From Baylisascaris procyonis (lineage: Eukaryota > Nematoda > Chromadorea > Rhabditida > Ascarididae): a DNA stretch of 64,000 bases. The notes beneath the pieces are model-generated. The model was given only the letters and a program-made list of their open reading frames with translations, was not told the origin of the DNA and did no database searches. The DNA is taken from NCBI GenBank assembly GCA_037389465.1, contig JAZARR010000212.1:6334501-6398500 (forward strand), in the 5' to 3' direction. Shown in pieces: positions 23,472-48,900 of this stretch; the stretch's first letter is position 1, and every line of letters begins with the position of its first letter. The position numbers and the translations under genes were made by a program.

Positions 23472-26400
23472 TTAAACAATCTGTAGTTCATCTCGACATT
23501 TATTCAAATCGCATCCGAAGTGCTCGCCACAGTCGCGAATTGCTAACGTGCAAAAGCGTTGCTCCACATTTATACAAAAACCGTTTTCACATGCTTCGCC
23601 CAACTGGCACACTTTATGAGCGCAATCTGTAAATATTTATTGTAATTAGGCATCAGACATTCAAAGACACCATTGTCGCTTGTTTGTATATTGATTGATT
23701 GGTGGAAACTTTATTAGCGTTCTACTAATGAGCGGAAACTTATTACTATTTTCTTACTGACATATGTCGTCGTTTCAAAAACACGAATTTACGTTAAACC
23801 ATCGCATAGCTTATGGGATTTCTAACTTAATAAGTATATAACAGAAGTATTTAGGGAATTTTATGGCACTGCAGTGAGAGCTTGCGGAATTTTTGTGAGC
23901 ATTAAAATACCGTGTATTTTAAACTGCTGCGGTTTCGAAGAGACATGCTGAAAATTAGCCCGCAAAAAGCTGGTGGCTCGAATGGACTGCAAGGGATAGA
24001 TCATATCTCAGAGACAGCTACTAGATCATTAGATAATTAGTGTCACTATGCCCGCAAAGTGTTCTTCGCACATGCTTTTACCATACAAGTTACGGTACGA
24101 TGTCGGTGAAAAATTGTACTAGCCATGAAAAACTAAAAAAACAGAACGAATATAATGCACTTGCACTTTGGGTGCCCTAATGTGAGGATAGAATCCTGCC
24201 AATATTTTGGTGAAAAGCACGAAGTGCAGCCAAAGTATTGAACTGCCCCCCCCCCCCCCAAAAAAAAAGTGGTATAATGACGTTATGCAAAACATCTACT
24301 GAATTATGGCACTTCCCAATAAAATGTAACTTGTATTTCCGGATTCTCAACCACTTATCCTGATAATGTCCCAAAAACTGTGATGAGTTCAGCGAACGGA
24401 TTTTTAAAACTTACATGCGTGAAATAGCCTACTTTGGCTTGTGTAAAAGTTATCCCTTATTCCTGCAATCTGCTTACTGGAACAGTGAAAGGTTGCCTCA
24501 TTTGTTTCTTTCATTCTGCCTTGCCCAAAGTTTATTCTGCTTGATGAATTAGAGATTCGACTATGACTATCACGAATCGCAAACACGAGGAAGTTTTCAT
24601 AGACGTTTCAACTTTCATGCGGTCGTGAAATCATTTTGCATAGTTGCAAAAGTCTCGAAATTTCGTAATTGAGAGTGGGTCTATGGGTTGCAAGCACCAA
24701 ATGAAACGGCATTGTTGAAATGTTTGGGTGCTCTAAGAGGTGGAGTGTAAAGAAATATGTATATTACTGAGTACGTACAAAAGTACTCGATGTGTCATGA
24801 ACTTTGGTACAAAAGACAAACAGAAGTCGACCGTTGCGCGTGCATCTGCCATCAATGCATTCATATGGATGGGGACAGTGATTATCGCATAGTATTCCCT
24901 GTAGGTGTCTGCATTCGCCCAAGCGACATCCATGATCGACTGGGCAGCGATTGGCACATGGATCGAGCGAACAACGACCTTGCACGCATACCGTACCGCT
25001 CTCACATGCATCTTGTGAGCAATCACGACCGATTACGGAGACACATACACCGTTGATACATACTGATCCTTGCGAGCAAACAACGTGTGCACAGCCTAAA
25101 CGGAACTAACGACCGGTTAATTGCATTTCATGAGAAATCCTTTTGAACTGTCAAGATAATGCACGCAATATTTACTAAGGACAGAACGTTCATGTTTATG
25201 GCGCAGGGTACTGCTAGGTTGATATAAAGAATGGAGCGTTATATATAACTAGCGCAAACTCATCAAACATAGTAGACGTTAAGCAAGATTCGATTCCAAT
25301 TGAATACTCAGATGCACTCTCACTTTCATCGATGAAAAGGTATTGCGTGAATGATCATCCCAGTGAACAGGTACCTTGCATCCAATCAATCTACACCTGC
25401 TCTCCAGCTTGCCTTTACGGATCACATACCTCACGCATCATATGCATTAGTTGGTGTTTTAAAGAATTATCACTTGGGAACCGAACTGTGTAAGCGGCGT
25501 GATTTGCGGCTGTGCAGAAAATCTTCAATCTATCTTGCTGCTATTTTCAGCCCTGGAGCCATAGAAACGAGAGTTAGAGGGGTACAATCTGCATCAACTC
25601 TGCAACTTCACACTCGTTGTCTATGATTCTGGAAGAAGTTGTATATAATTTTAGATTCCTAATGATTTTCAGGCAGAATATCATTTTACAACTAGCACCT
25701 CATAAATATGAGGTGTTAAAGCATGATAATGGTATGACAAAATTATGACAAATCATGATAAGGCATGATACGAAACATATATTCAAACCCAGACTTCGCT
25801 TTGACACCAAAAGATCGAACTTAGTCACTAGAAGATTAATGAAATTTTTACTATACCAGTTCCATTTTGATTTTGCTTAATAAACTTAGATTCGCAGCGC
25901 TTGAAGGCATACTGTCCAATCAGAAAATTAATATTCCTTATTTGTGAAAGCGAACTGAAGTTTGAGTTTTAGTAAATAAATGCCATTTTTTTTCATAGTC
26001 AATATATTTCTTCTGCGTTGTACATATCGCACATAAAGCGTAAACAAGAAGAATTACTTGAATCGGGAAAGCATATTCCTTGTTGGCAAACCTCCCCGGG
26101 ATCGCAATTGCACTCGATTGGACTGCCGATTACTGTACATCGGTTTGCGATACATTCCAATGCTGGCCCACAGTCGAAATGAGAGAAGCAAAGTGTTCCT
26201 GCCAACTGCGTACATAATCCATCACGGCAAAGTTCAGTTTCCTTACACGACACACCCATACATCCTTAAAAATTTATTATTTGTCTTTCGTCTTAATAGC
26301 ACTTCCCATGCGAACATTAATGAAAAAGTGTGATCACCGATAGGGATGAAAGCTTCAAGAGATTTTTGGGTGCTTTGACTTTCTCGAAAAGTTCCTCCCT

Positions 26401-27794
26401 TGTGTAGTCTTGTTGCCAAATTTTGATGGCGATTTGAAGATCTTGCACCCATGTGATGATTCACATCCTTTCGTCACAGCCATCACCAGCTTAACCGAAA
26501 TCAAGATTGTCTGTGGGATGGAGTGCACCTAGAGAAATTCGAAGGTCGATATGATTGCTAGGCAAGCCGTAAACACTCAAAACAGAGCTTGAAACTTCGA
26601 TATGCGAGTTGTCGGTGAAATCATTAACCTGTGCGTATGCTGGAAAATGTTATAAAAGCGCGGATTGACCAAATGGACGATTGATCGAATGGACAGTTTT
26701 ATGGTTCAATTTTTTCAGTTTTAGCATAAGCGGCCAATCATAAGCCGTATCAGGTAGAACAACGGAAGTATTGTGTCAACCTTTACTGCAGGTTCACTCC
26801 CTTGTCTTTATTGTGCAGCACTTTTTGAAGAAAATGCCTTTCCACTTACAAAGCAGTTTGAACTTCCTGTATACTCTCATTAACCCGGCGGAGTTATGCG
26901 AATACCCTTGTTAAGCAAGCATGTAAGTCTGGTCAAAAAAGCAACTAATGAAGCATGCAAATCCCTTTTATAATTTATATATTTGCAATTTTATTTTCTA
27001 TACTCTTTAACGTGTTCAGAGGAAAAAAAGAAAAAAAAACTCAAACCACAAAGCACCTCATAAAGTGAAAGGCAAAATTTTCTGGGATGCAAGAAGATAT
27101 CAAAAAAGTTTTTGATGACCCGAATCGTAGAGATAATCGTTCACCTATACCTTGAGTATAACTTACTGTCTTCGACGCATCGACCGTTAACGCATTTTCC
27201 TTTATTGCCGCAATCCGATAATATTGACTTGGCGGTGGAATTGGATATGAACACATTGCGATTGCATGTGAGACCAACCGCTGGATAGCATCTTCCCTAG
27301 AATGCACGAATTTTACGATGGGAGTAAGCTTTAGGCGTACGCTTTCTTGCATGGAGGTACTAAAAGGCGTTAGTGCATTTTATCAGTGGAATTCCTATTG
27401 TTACGAAGGAAACGGTGAGATCGCTAACTGTTGTCAGGTCGATGCAGAGCAAGATAATTCTAGGCAACATGCAGTGTATGATCGACGCAACGCTACCAAA
27501 AGAAAGATGAGGTGAGCTGCAGACGGAATTTTTAAAAGATTATCAATGCAACACAACCACCAAAATATGTATTGCAAACAATTAGAGAAAACTCACCTTA
27601 AAGCAACGGGTCATGCTGGAGCAACTCACAGCGGTGCAATCTGATGTTGCCAACTGACCGCTCGATGAAAAACATTGGTTGTCAACACATTTATATCCTT
27701 CTGGACACTCGAATTCGCCAATAATAATCGGGCAACGTTCACATGAGCCAACATAAAATCCAGTAAACAAGAGCACAACCACAATCCGTCCCAT
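23472..27794 (-). CDS. Secreted cysteine-rich protein of four-cysteine (EB/DX-like) modules
   Basis: Five exons, 5' to 3': 27794-27597, 27296-27167, 26264-26058, 25095-24832 and 23626-23472 (TAA). All use GT-AG, and phases match (0,1,1,1), giving exactly 317 aa. The ATG at 27794 starts a signal peptide (MGRIVVVLLFTGFYVGS). The remainder contains 49 cysteines in repeated units such as CVDNQC, CVNGRC, CIANRC, CVQGRC and CIDGRC. This Cys...C..G.C-N/D-G-x-C rhythm is typical of the small nematode extracellular EB and DX modules. There is no membrane segment and no catalytic motif, so the protein is most likely secreted. The ATG directly follows a splice-acceptor-like 'acatttatag', which could be a trans-splice site. 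I do not recognise a named orthologue. It converges on sol-1. Confidence 0.83.
24247..24269. repeat. Poly(C) followed by poly(A) tract
   Basis: A run of about 13-14 C followed by about 9 A in the last intron of the cysteine-module gene. Runs of this kind are often mis-sequenced. Confidence 0.9.
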
Positions 27795-30665
27795 CTATAA
27801 ATGTCTAAAATTTACGACAGAGATACCTGACAGCGATCGCGGACAGCAGATGTCTATGATGAAGTGGTGTCAAATTGATTGGAAGATTAAAACCAACTGT
27901 TTGTAAGAGCAAAATGATGAGTGCAGAATGAAAATGAAACGAAGCGAATCATCTTTAATCTACCACTTAGCTCATCATAGCATCATCATAATATCATTTA
28001 AGCATAAGGATCCACGTTATATGCTAGTTCTTGTAATTTTCTACAGTTATATGATAGCTATCATGAATTCGATAAGATTTTAGTGAAACAGGTGTGGATG
28101 ACTGGATGACTTGTCTAAAAGAAAAAGTACATCACAATTGGCGCTGTCTGTGCTCGCCATGCGGCCCAAAAATGTGCGCAACATTTCTGCATCGCCGACG
28201 CTGTATAAGGGTCACATTAATCGATGGATATCACCGCAAATGACGTGTGTAGAAGTTCAATGCTTTTTTGCGTTGTTCATGTCAATACGTTGCTTTGCCT
28301 ATTCCGTTACGTTTGCATTTGACAAAAACGCTAAGGTATATATTTGTTGAATGCACATTGCTTTTACTTTTAATTCGGTTCACATCCACCTTCTAATAAT
28401 AAAATTTAGAGCCGTGGTATTTATGGATGATTATTTCAAAGGATTGTAGCCTTCTAAGCAAGGGGACTTTCCAGAGGAACAGTTGATAGCGAATGTTCAA
28501 ATGAATTCCAAAACTTGTGATGGCATTCCTCAAGACAATGGTTCTTAGACCGCTTCAGTTTTTGCTACGTATGAACTATTGGAACGATTGTTGGGTCTCC
28601 CTTATAGGCCGATAACACCAGATTATATAAGAACTTAATCAACGTATTCTGTATGAGCACATTGTTAACTTAATCCTTCGTTAATTTTGAGAAAGAATAA
28701 CGCATTCTCAATTCTATTCTAAAGTGCTCCGTTGTTCACATTCTTGGTCCGTCTACAATATCACCTCAAGTATAGATTAATAACAGTATTGTAAGTGAAT
28801 CTGACTGCACCAAAAGCTTTCATATTCTAGTTGATTCGAAATTGAAAGTTGACAAGCACGTTGTTACATATCATGATACGCTGAACGTGTTTTATAAATG
28901 AAGGCTACTCCTACGTGTATCAACAATACCTATGCATAAAATGGCATTTACAACTTTTACTGGACGGTTATTGAAGTGCGCAAATAAAATTGGCTATTCC
29001 AGTCCCAAATGCCAATCCGATTGCTTAATTGCAGAAAATAATGAGAGATTTTTGACAGCTGTAGACTTGAATTGGCAAAAAGCGTTTAAAGCTGATAGAA
29101 AAAATTTCATCCTGTGACCTATTTCATTTTCGTGTCCTCTCCGTTCTAGGCAACTCACGTTTTCCTGTATCATTTATATTTTCTATCACATTTCTATCAT
29201 TTCACTTTTCAAAAATAGTTTCGTAGCACTTATTATATGTTTTTCTCTTGTAAGTGCACGTAAATGTTCGGACTGAGACTTTTCGTCTCTTCGAGCAACC
29301 AATTAGTTATGATTGCAGAAGCCAAACTGTGCGATTGAATATAGCAAGCTTCAACATTACGAGGCATGCGAAGGAAACTCAGGTGGGATCATATTGCTAT
29401 GAATTCAGTCTCCTTCATGAAGTGTCAGATTGATTAGCAAATTTGTTTCTGTGATTTCTTTAAAGCCTAGTTGCACTTTTAGCGGTAACCGTGGCTTGTC
29501 AGATTGTCTTCCTCTACTAAACTTTAAAAACGTGTACAAGCTCTTGGTCTAAATGACTGAACTATTGAACTTCAGAGATGGATTCAAAAACGAATCAGCT
29601 AAACGCTCGTTTTGCTGCCAGCCGCATCATGAGACGCTGGTTAACATTTCACACTTAAAAAACAATCTCATTAACAGTAAAATATTTTAAGCTAGCTGTG
29701 CTTTCGCAATATTTCATCTGCTCAATTTCTGAAACTCATTTTCTTAGAACATCATATGGAATATTTCTTAGAGCACTATCAGTTGCTACGATGCATTCAG
29801 TCAACTTCAGCTACTTATGCAATCAACTGTTTAAGTAATTCTATGTGTGTGGTCTATGTTTCTAAGGGTGACACGATGAGAAACAATTGCGCAACGCCCA
29901 CCTCACCATATGATCAGCTTCGCCAGCTTATCTTTTACGTATTCATCAGCGTTAAATGCAGTTTTCGAAGTACTGTTTTTTTTTTTTTTTTTGGTTGTTT
30001 GAATATATGTTTCGAGGTGGGCACTAAAATCCAAATCAAGGGATTGTTGAGCATTCATTTCGCTTATGTTTACTATCTTTAAAAAGTTCCGTAAGAAGGA
30101 GGCTTTTCTTGCAAAACACTTTTCCCTGCTATGTCCATGAAACCTTTTGTTAACACAACCTCATGATAACAATGGGCCCATGCTTGCCCTCATTGTTCAC
30201 TTTATCTTAATTTGTGGAGTATTTGGGGTCTGGAGCCTGATTTAATTATCTTTCATTCTGCCTCATTCCACAGCTTAGAAAATATATCTTGGGTCGGATG
30301 TGCATTTGACGTGAATACAACAATAACTGCCAGTAGCTTTATTCATCCCGCTATAACGCAGAATAGTGATTGACACAGCAAATTTTGCCATTACGCCTTC
30401 ATCTAGATCAGTGTTTCTCAAGCCGTCGGTGGTTCACCCCACTGAGGTAAGTTAACAATTATCGTGAAGACAACGAGTCTCTTAATTTCTAAAAAGGTAT
30501 ATGAGTTTACGCACTTCAACGTACTAAGGTGCTGTGAGGCAATAAAATAAACAAGGTGGGTAAAACGGAAACATGGTGAAAAAGGTCAGAAAACATCGAT
30601 CTAAATGATATGCTCTGCCAGATTCACTTATTGGGACGCGAACGTTGAAAAGACGAATACCGAGA
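27795..30665. other. Intergenic stretch upstream of the cysteine-module gene
   Basis: 2.9 kb between the cysteine-module start and the pde-5 stop. I find no supported exon. Open frames such as 28111-28350 (+) and 29756-30082 (+) lack motifs. The region should contain the cysteine-module promoter and the pde-5 3' UTR. A minus-strand AATAAA (plus tttatt, 30338-30343) lies about 320 bases beyond the pde-5 stop. A hAT-end-like sequence is at 30409-30421. Confidence 0.5.
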
Positions 30666-42976
<12,311 letters not shown>

Positions 42977-42977
<1 letters not shown>

Positions 42978-43177
42978 CACACTAGAGCATTAGCCAGCTG
43001 CTTGCGGCATTCCGAACACAACTCCATAGCAACCAGCGATGATCCGCTCATCGCTAGATCCGTGTCGTCAGCAATGAAGGCACTAAGAAGGCGTCTTATG
43101 GCGGAACAGCACACTGCATGAGCAATACCCTTCGAAAGCTGCGAAAGATGGGATGCAACAATACCCTTCGCGCTCAT
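42977..43177 (-). CDS. 66-codon ORF ending in UGAUG overlap with the pde-5 start
   Basis: The ATG at 43177 opens MSAKGIVASHLSQL and the frame continues to ELCSECRKQLANALV. Its TGA overlaps the proposed pde-5 ATG (tgATGg), and the last base of the stop codon is 42977. No family is recognised. It could be an upstream ORF in the pde-5 mRNA, part of an alternative 5' exon, or chance. The start lies inside an inverted-repeat arm. Confidence 0.25.
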
Positions 43178-43465
43178 CGACCTTCTTTATCATCGTTGGC
43201 GAGGAATTTTGTACCTCATGGCGATGAGCGAGTGTAGTGAATGACGAACACCGAGCCAGCTGAATCAGTTGAATTCACTTGTAGCACGATCAACAAAAGT
43301 GCAGAAGATTAAGGAACGTTAAAAGTATGTAATTTTAATACAAGAAACTCGCTCAGTACTGGATCACCTAAATATGCAAAGTAAAGAGAAATTTCGAAGC
43401 GTATTTTCAGAACATATTTTGTAGCAGAGAGCGAAGGGTATTGCTGCATCCCATCTTTCGCAGCT
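43137..43465. repeat. Inverted repeat, ~36-bp arms
   Basis: Arm 43137-43173 (agctgcgaaagatgggatgc...) is the near-perfect reverse complement of 43430-43465 (...gcatcccatctttcgcagct), with about one mismatch and about 256 bp between the arms. A 12-base part of the left arm (caatacccttcg) is also repeated directly at 43123-43134. Confidence 0.85.
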
Positions 43466-45416
43466 GGTCATGTTTTCAGTGTTTTGGTCGTTATAGCACA
43501 TAAGTTGATTAGAAGCGATTTTAATTTCCCATTTGTAAAAGCGTGTATATGACGAATGCACTGATATAAACATTCTTTGCACAGTGTTCTACGAATGCCT
43601 TTCTCCTCACAGAAGTTATCGAACCTTGGAAATAAGTTTTTTTTTTTAATGAGAAGGCGCAAAATATCAATTGTAAATTGGCAAAAAATGGCCTGAAAAG
43701 TCGAAGAATGGAATGAATGAACAATTTGTCAGCATAATACAGACATTTCATTAAGCGTGCCTACAACCACGAAATACGCACGCTGCAAAACAAAAAAAAA
43801 ACATATTCATATTTAACATAATCGGAAGCAAGAAGAAATGCAACAGCAATGTTCCTGTTACCTTTAAAGAACATTCTCATACGGTTAGAACGAAATTCAG
43901 TGGATCGAGCGGAATTCACACTCCGAAATAATTCACGCGCTCTGAGACCGCATCACTTCTTATTCTAACCTTCCGTACCTGTCCCTACTCCCTTTCCACA
44001 TTTAGAAAGAAGTTTTGAAGAGTAGGAAGTTACTTTGAAGAAGGAATCTTTAAAGGCAAAGACAGTCACACGGGTTAGTTCCGAGTAAAATTAGAATACG
44101 AGAACAAATACACACAAGAAGCGTAACGCAAGTGAACACATATCATATACACTGTGCTTCAGATTTATGCAAAGAAAGGATAACTATTATTGGCACTGCG
44201 GTGGCACGCTAATGCGCCATCACGTATAAAATAACAATGAAGCAAATAAATACATCGTATGAAAATTATGCCCTGCAGAAGGAGTAGCATAGCTGCAAAC
44301 GCCATGCAGGTGAAGAAGTGAAGCAACAATGAGGGTATCTTAGGAGTACAAGCAGCGGTGCCCATTAACAATGCAACGTTCAAATTCTTGCCTAGTCACA
44401 AAATAAAGCGTTCTGACAAAATGCTTCATTCGAGCTATTCTTGTTTAACATCCTTTTACGCTTCCATAAAGTCACTAAGTTTCAGAAGCAAACCTCGAAG
44501 CTTGTATTAGCGTGAGTCAAAACCTCTGCGAACCAAATTAAAGACTCAAATAAACTCTTCGCGGTGATAGCAGACAATTCAGACTTTCTCTCGCTTCAAC
44601 TCATAATTGAAGCGGGGCTCAACCACGTCCCCACCCTCACAAGCTCCATCCGTCAGCAACAGTCTCTATAATCTGCAGGGAGACCCTGAGTTCGCGAATT
44701 CCCTACTTACACGTTGTATCCGTCTTTGTGTCCACATGAGTGTCAAAGTCGGCCCTAACCTTTTTCATGTCCTAACCAGACAAGTAAGCATGCGATGAAT
44801 TTACCTCATGCCGAAGAAGTGACCATGTAAGATAAATCTTCACGAGCAGCCTCGACTTTTTCAGGAGTTCGAAGGTCTTTCCACTCAGAAAAAAACAAAC
44901 TATTATCTCACAACGTATTTGAAGATAGAAGGAAGGCTCAGGATAGTAAGTGTCCTCAATTTATTCTTGATTTCCTGAGCAAATCTAACAAGCAAAACTT
45001 ACACTTGTAAAATAGCAGCAGATTTCTTAGAACGCTTTACTTAGTGCTTCAAAGAATTTAAGCGTGCTATGGTGACATAGTAACAACACCGCATGCTTTT
45101 AGCTTACTGCTTAAAACAAGTTATTTCTCGCGAGCGATTATAGACAAACGGCAGACAACTAGACCGTTTCGTTTAGAATCTCAAGCGTTCGTCATGTGTT
45201 GGAATGCTCTATAATAGTGTCCAACATTTGGGATTTAACGCTTTAACCTAAAAAGTCAAACTGCCTGTCCGGAATGGAGGGAAGAATCCTTAAAAATCCC
45301 TGAAGTCGAAGGACATCGTATCCCTTGGGACGTCCTAGAAAAATGAGAATATCTTCATATCGAACATCGAACGTCGCAATTAATAATTTATTTCAGCCAT
45401 GAAGGCGATAACTGTG
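43466..45416. other. Intergenic stretch between pde-5 and nab-1
   Basis: Both neighbours are on the minus strand. No exon is supported. Minus-strand open frames near 43468-43751 and 44165-44383 have no recognised motif. The stretch presumably contains the nab-1 3' UTR and the pde-5 promoter. Two kilobases is long for an operon spacer. Confidence 0.45.
45387..45392 (-). terminator. nab-1: Poly(A) signal AATAAA of nab-1
   Basis: The plus-strand tttatt is AATAAA on the minus strand, 24 bases beyond the nab-1 stop (45417-45419). This implies a very short 3' UTR. Confidence 0.65.
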
Positions 45417-45987
45417 TCACTGTATCGGCGCCACAGTACGATGCCTGCTCTCCTTCTCGAGCGCTTTTCGTTCCCTTTCGATTTTCGCCTTTATTGCCTT
45501 CACTTTTTTCTTGATAACCGAGCGATCTGAGTGATTCTGTATGCCCATCGCCTGAAGTGAATCCAATATTATCTATTCCGATTCAAGAACTAGATGACGT
45601 ATAATGTCGCAATCAAAAACGATCATTAAGGTTGAGGTTATGAATTTCAACTGACTCTCGCGTCATCTCACCAAAATTCTAAGTGATCAAAGAATCGCCT
45701 TTTCAAAAAAGGGGATTCACTTCTTAGATTTTTGTTTCGAAAAACAACAACAGTAAAGAAATTTAACGTCTTGCAGAATGTCACTTGCAGAGAGGATTTA
45801 GGACAATAGGCAATCCGGAAAGAAAGATGCACTAAGTCAAAAATACTTTTAGCTTGTTGCCATCGAGATCGAGAAATTTGTTGCCGGTTATCTGATTGAC
45901 GGTGAATTCCGGAATGTATTTATCGAGGCCCATCTGAATGAGAAGCTGACACACGTCGTCGCAAGTCCAGTGAACAACTTGTAGTCC
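45417..45987 (-). other. nab-1: SAM domain and C-terminal basic tail (exons 13-14)
   Basis: Exon 13 reads [20 protein letters not shown] and [20 protein letters not shown]. Exon 14 begins [18 protein letters not shown], which completes the SAM fold, followed by a Lys/Glu-rich helix to the stop. It corresponds to the SAM domain of neurabin-I, which spinophilin lacks. Confidence 0.92.
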
Positions 45988-48900
45988 CTTGAATATATGA
46001 AACAAGGAGATGTCATTCACTCGTTCAATAAATGGAGTAATGAAAAGCGCATATGCTGGCGCAAGCTCTAGCACCCTCTTCAGTTTACATTATTCAATTA
46101 TATTTCTGAACTTTTTTTCTTTTTTTCACTGGATTTTCTACTAAAGGCCAGCAGAATGACCAACAAAGAAGTGCCGCAGTGAGCATCGAATTGCGCTGTT
46201 GCAACATACTGAAGTAGAGGGGTGTAGTCTGTCGAGTCCCTCCTCTCGATTTATCATAAAAGACCTTATTATGCGTTCTTCGTGAACCAATATCCGCGAC
46301 AACCTATTGTGAGCAGCGCAGCTGTGCCCACTCATGTGTGAGGCTGCTGGTCCGAGCGTGCAATTGCCACAACAGAAATTATTGAATATTATAAATTGTT
46401 TCTTTGTTGAAGGCGCTTCTTTTGAAAGGCACTTTCGTCACAGCTCTCTTCGTCGGCAACAGCATTTGCTAACCCTCATCCACGATGGGTGAAATGAGAT
46501 TTCTAAGAACATGCACGACAAAATTTTGCAGCGCCAAACAAATCCTCCTCCTCCCTCTCTATTCAAGCTTTCTACTGAACGAAAAAGGAACTAAATAAAC
46601 ATTAACAGTTCCGCTTTGCCTAGAGAATCACCGCAAAATATTACCACAACACCTCAAAACCGCATATTTTTTGAGTTGTAGTTAAATTGCGAATTTTTGC
46701 CTACTGCAGTGTCGTTTCTATATCGATTAAATATAGTGTAAGCGAAGTAAACACTGTTTTAAATGTCCCTCTCGAAGTCAGCCACTAAGTTTCCCAATCA
46801 AATTGCCACTATCGATAAACTGCAAAAAGTTCCGCCATAAAAGAAAACATTCCGCTGCAATTAGCACTCCATTCAGAAATGATCAGCTTTCGTCTGCAGC
46901 ACTCAGTGACGCAACGATAGCTTTTATTGTCGAGCTCAAACACATCCTCTTAAAAACAGGTTATTTTGGTTCATACAAGCCGGTAAGAGTCATTACTTTA
47001 GTGATATCTTTGGCTCAAGAATGCACCTAGTTGCAAATCTGCGTAATGTGCTCATGTTTTAGAAGACAGAAAAAAGAAGAAGCATAGAAGGCACATGCTG
47101 GCCACCCTCACAACGCCATTGCGATTATAGACGAACAAACGTTAGAGAGCAAAAAATTCTGAAGCACCCTATAAGATAACGGATGGGGCTGCGACCATTT
47201 GACTTGATCATTGAACGCATCACAAAGTCATATTTGATCTCATATGCACTCCGAAAATTTTCCTTATAGTGCGCAAATGCTGCTTTTTTTCACTACAAAT
47301 CTGAAGAATTGATGATGTTTCTCGTATATTCTACTCCTCGCATATATTTCATCCATTCCAGAAAGAGGAAAAATTCAAAACACATCGGCGATTGAATAAC
47401 ACTCTTTAACATCAAGATCGGTACAGTTACCAAATGCGATGGGTTGCGTATAGATGAGGATAAATTTCGAGTAGCATCTTTAATGTTGGGCACTCATTAT
47501 GAGACTTTTTACAAGAAAGTTCCTATTTTTCCTACTCAAACTGCTGGGCACAAAGATATTTTAAATTTCTTTAAACTGCGCTCAGCCTCTGAGAAGAACA
47601 TTCTTGTTTAGTGGGTATTTTTCGGACAGTCTAGTTTTTCAAAATAGTGGGACTTGGAAAACGGCTTTTGAGTATAATCAGCGAATAAACACGAGAAAGC
47701 ATACCTGAATTGATTCGAAGGATTCCCGCCAAAATTCATGCTCAGCTGAAAACAAATTTTTTTTGGCGAGGCAATATAATGATTACAACAAAAATTCCCG
47801 TAGAGTTAGCCTCTAAGTAATATACCGTAACAGAGACAGAACAACGACTGCCTTAATCAGTCTCCGGTGAATGTAAAAAACAGCCATCTGTTAAGGTGGA
47901 TTGTTTGATGATTAAAACGTACACATATGCAACCAAGTGAACATAGAAAAGACCACTAATGTTTAACAGAAAATGTTTACTTGCAATATAACGTCTCCTC
48001 AGTGGGAAAAGTATTTTCTTCTGTGTGAACTTATGTGGCATCGCCGGACTAGCTGGTTCAGAAATTCTTGGCACCGGACTATCGCAAGATGATTTCTGTT
48101 CGTCACAAGATGCGGCCTCTTCAGTGCAACTGTCGGCACCACTTTCCGCCCCAGCAGTATGGCGAGAAGTTGTCGGTGGTAATCGAGAAGTCTGTAAAAA
48201 TACCCAATTAACATTCAGTCCTTTCTAGGACAGACACAGCATAAGAAAAACAATATCGCCGCCGTCGTAGATAGTGCCTTCCAAGCAAGCGAAACCACAA
48301 ACCACAAACACTTTCCTCTGCTCTTTAATCTTTGCTAAATCCCTACAGATCCTTTGCGAAAAAACTTATATTGCTTTTTCTGATGAATATTTCTTTTATA
48401 AGATATGACAATAGGGTTTTTCTATTGCGAATGTCTAGAATTTTAGGCAAATTGACTTCAGGCAAGTAAAGATTTCTAGATGCAAATTTCAAAATGCGAA
48501 TTTTGCTCAAACTTATCATAGCGCAATGGAATGTTAACATGTTAACATGGCCAGAAGTTACCGTGTGACCTACAGCCAGACATTTGTCCAACAAAAGTCG
48601 CTTTGAACCACTAAGATCGAAACAAAAAGTTCGGCTTTACAAACACTACAAGATACATGGTCAACTTGTAGAATATGTAAACTTATGAAATATTGGTAAT
48701 TTATTGCGGATTAAAAAAAAACTCTCTGATATACTTCCAAATCTCTTCAAAAATTCCTGCAAAAAAACCAACAGCTTCGAAATCACAGCAATAACCTCAC
48801 AGCAAAAATAAGTGAAGTTGGTTGCAAAAAATTATCGAAGTTGATGTTTTCTATGCTCTCCATATAAGAACTATTTCATCCCCTCAATCTTGCATCGATG

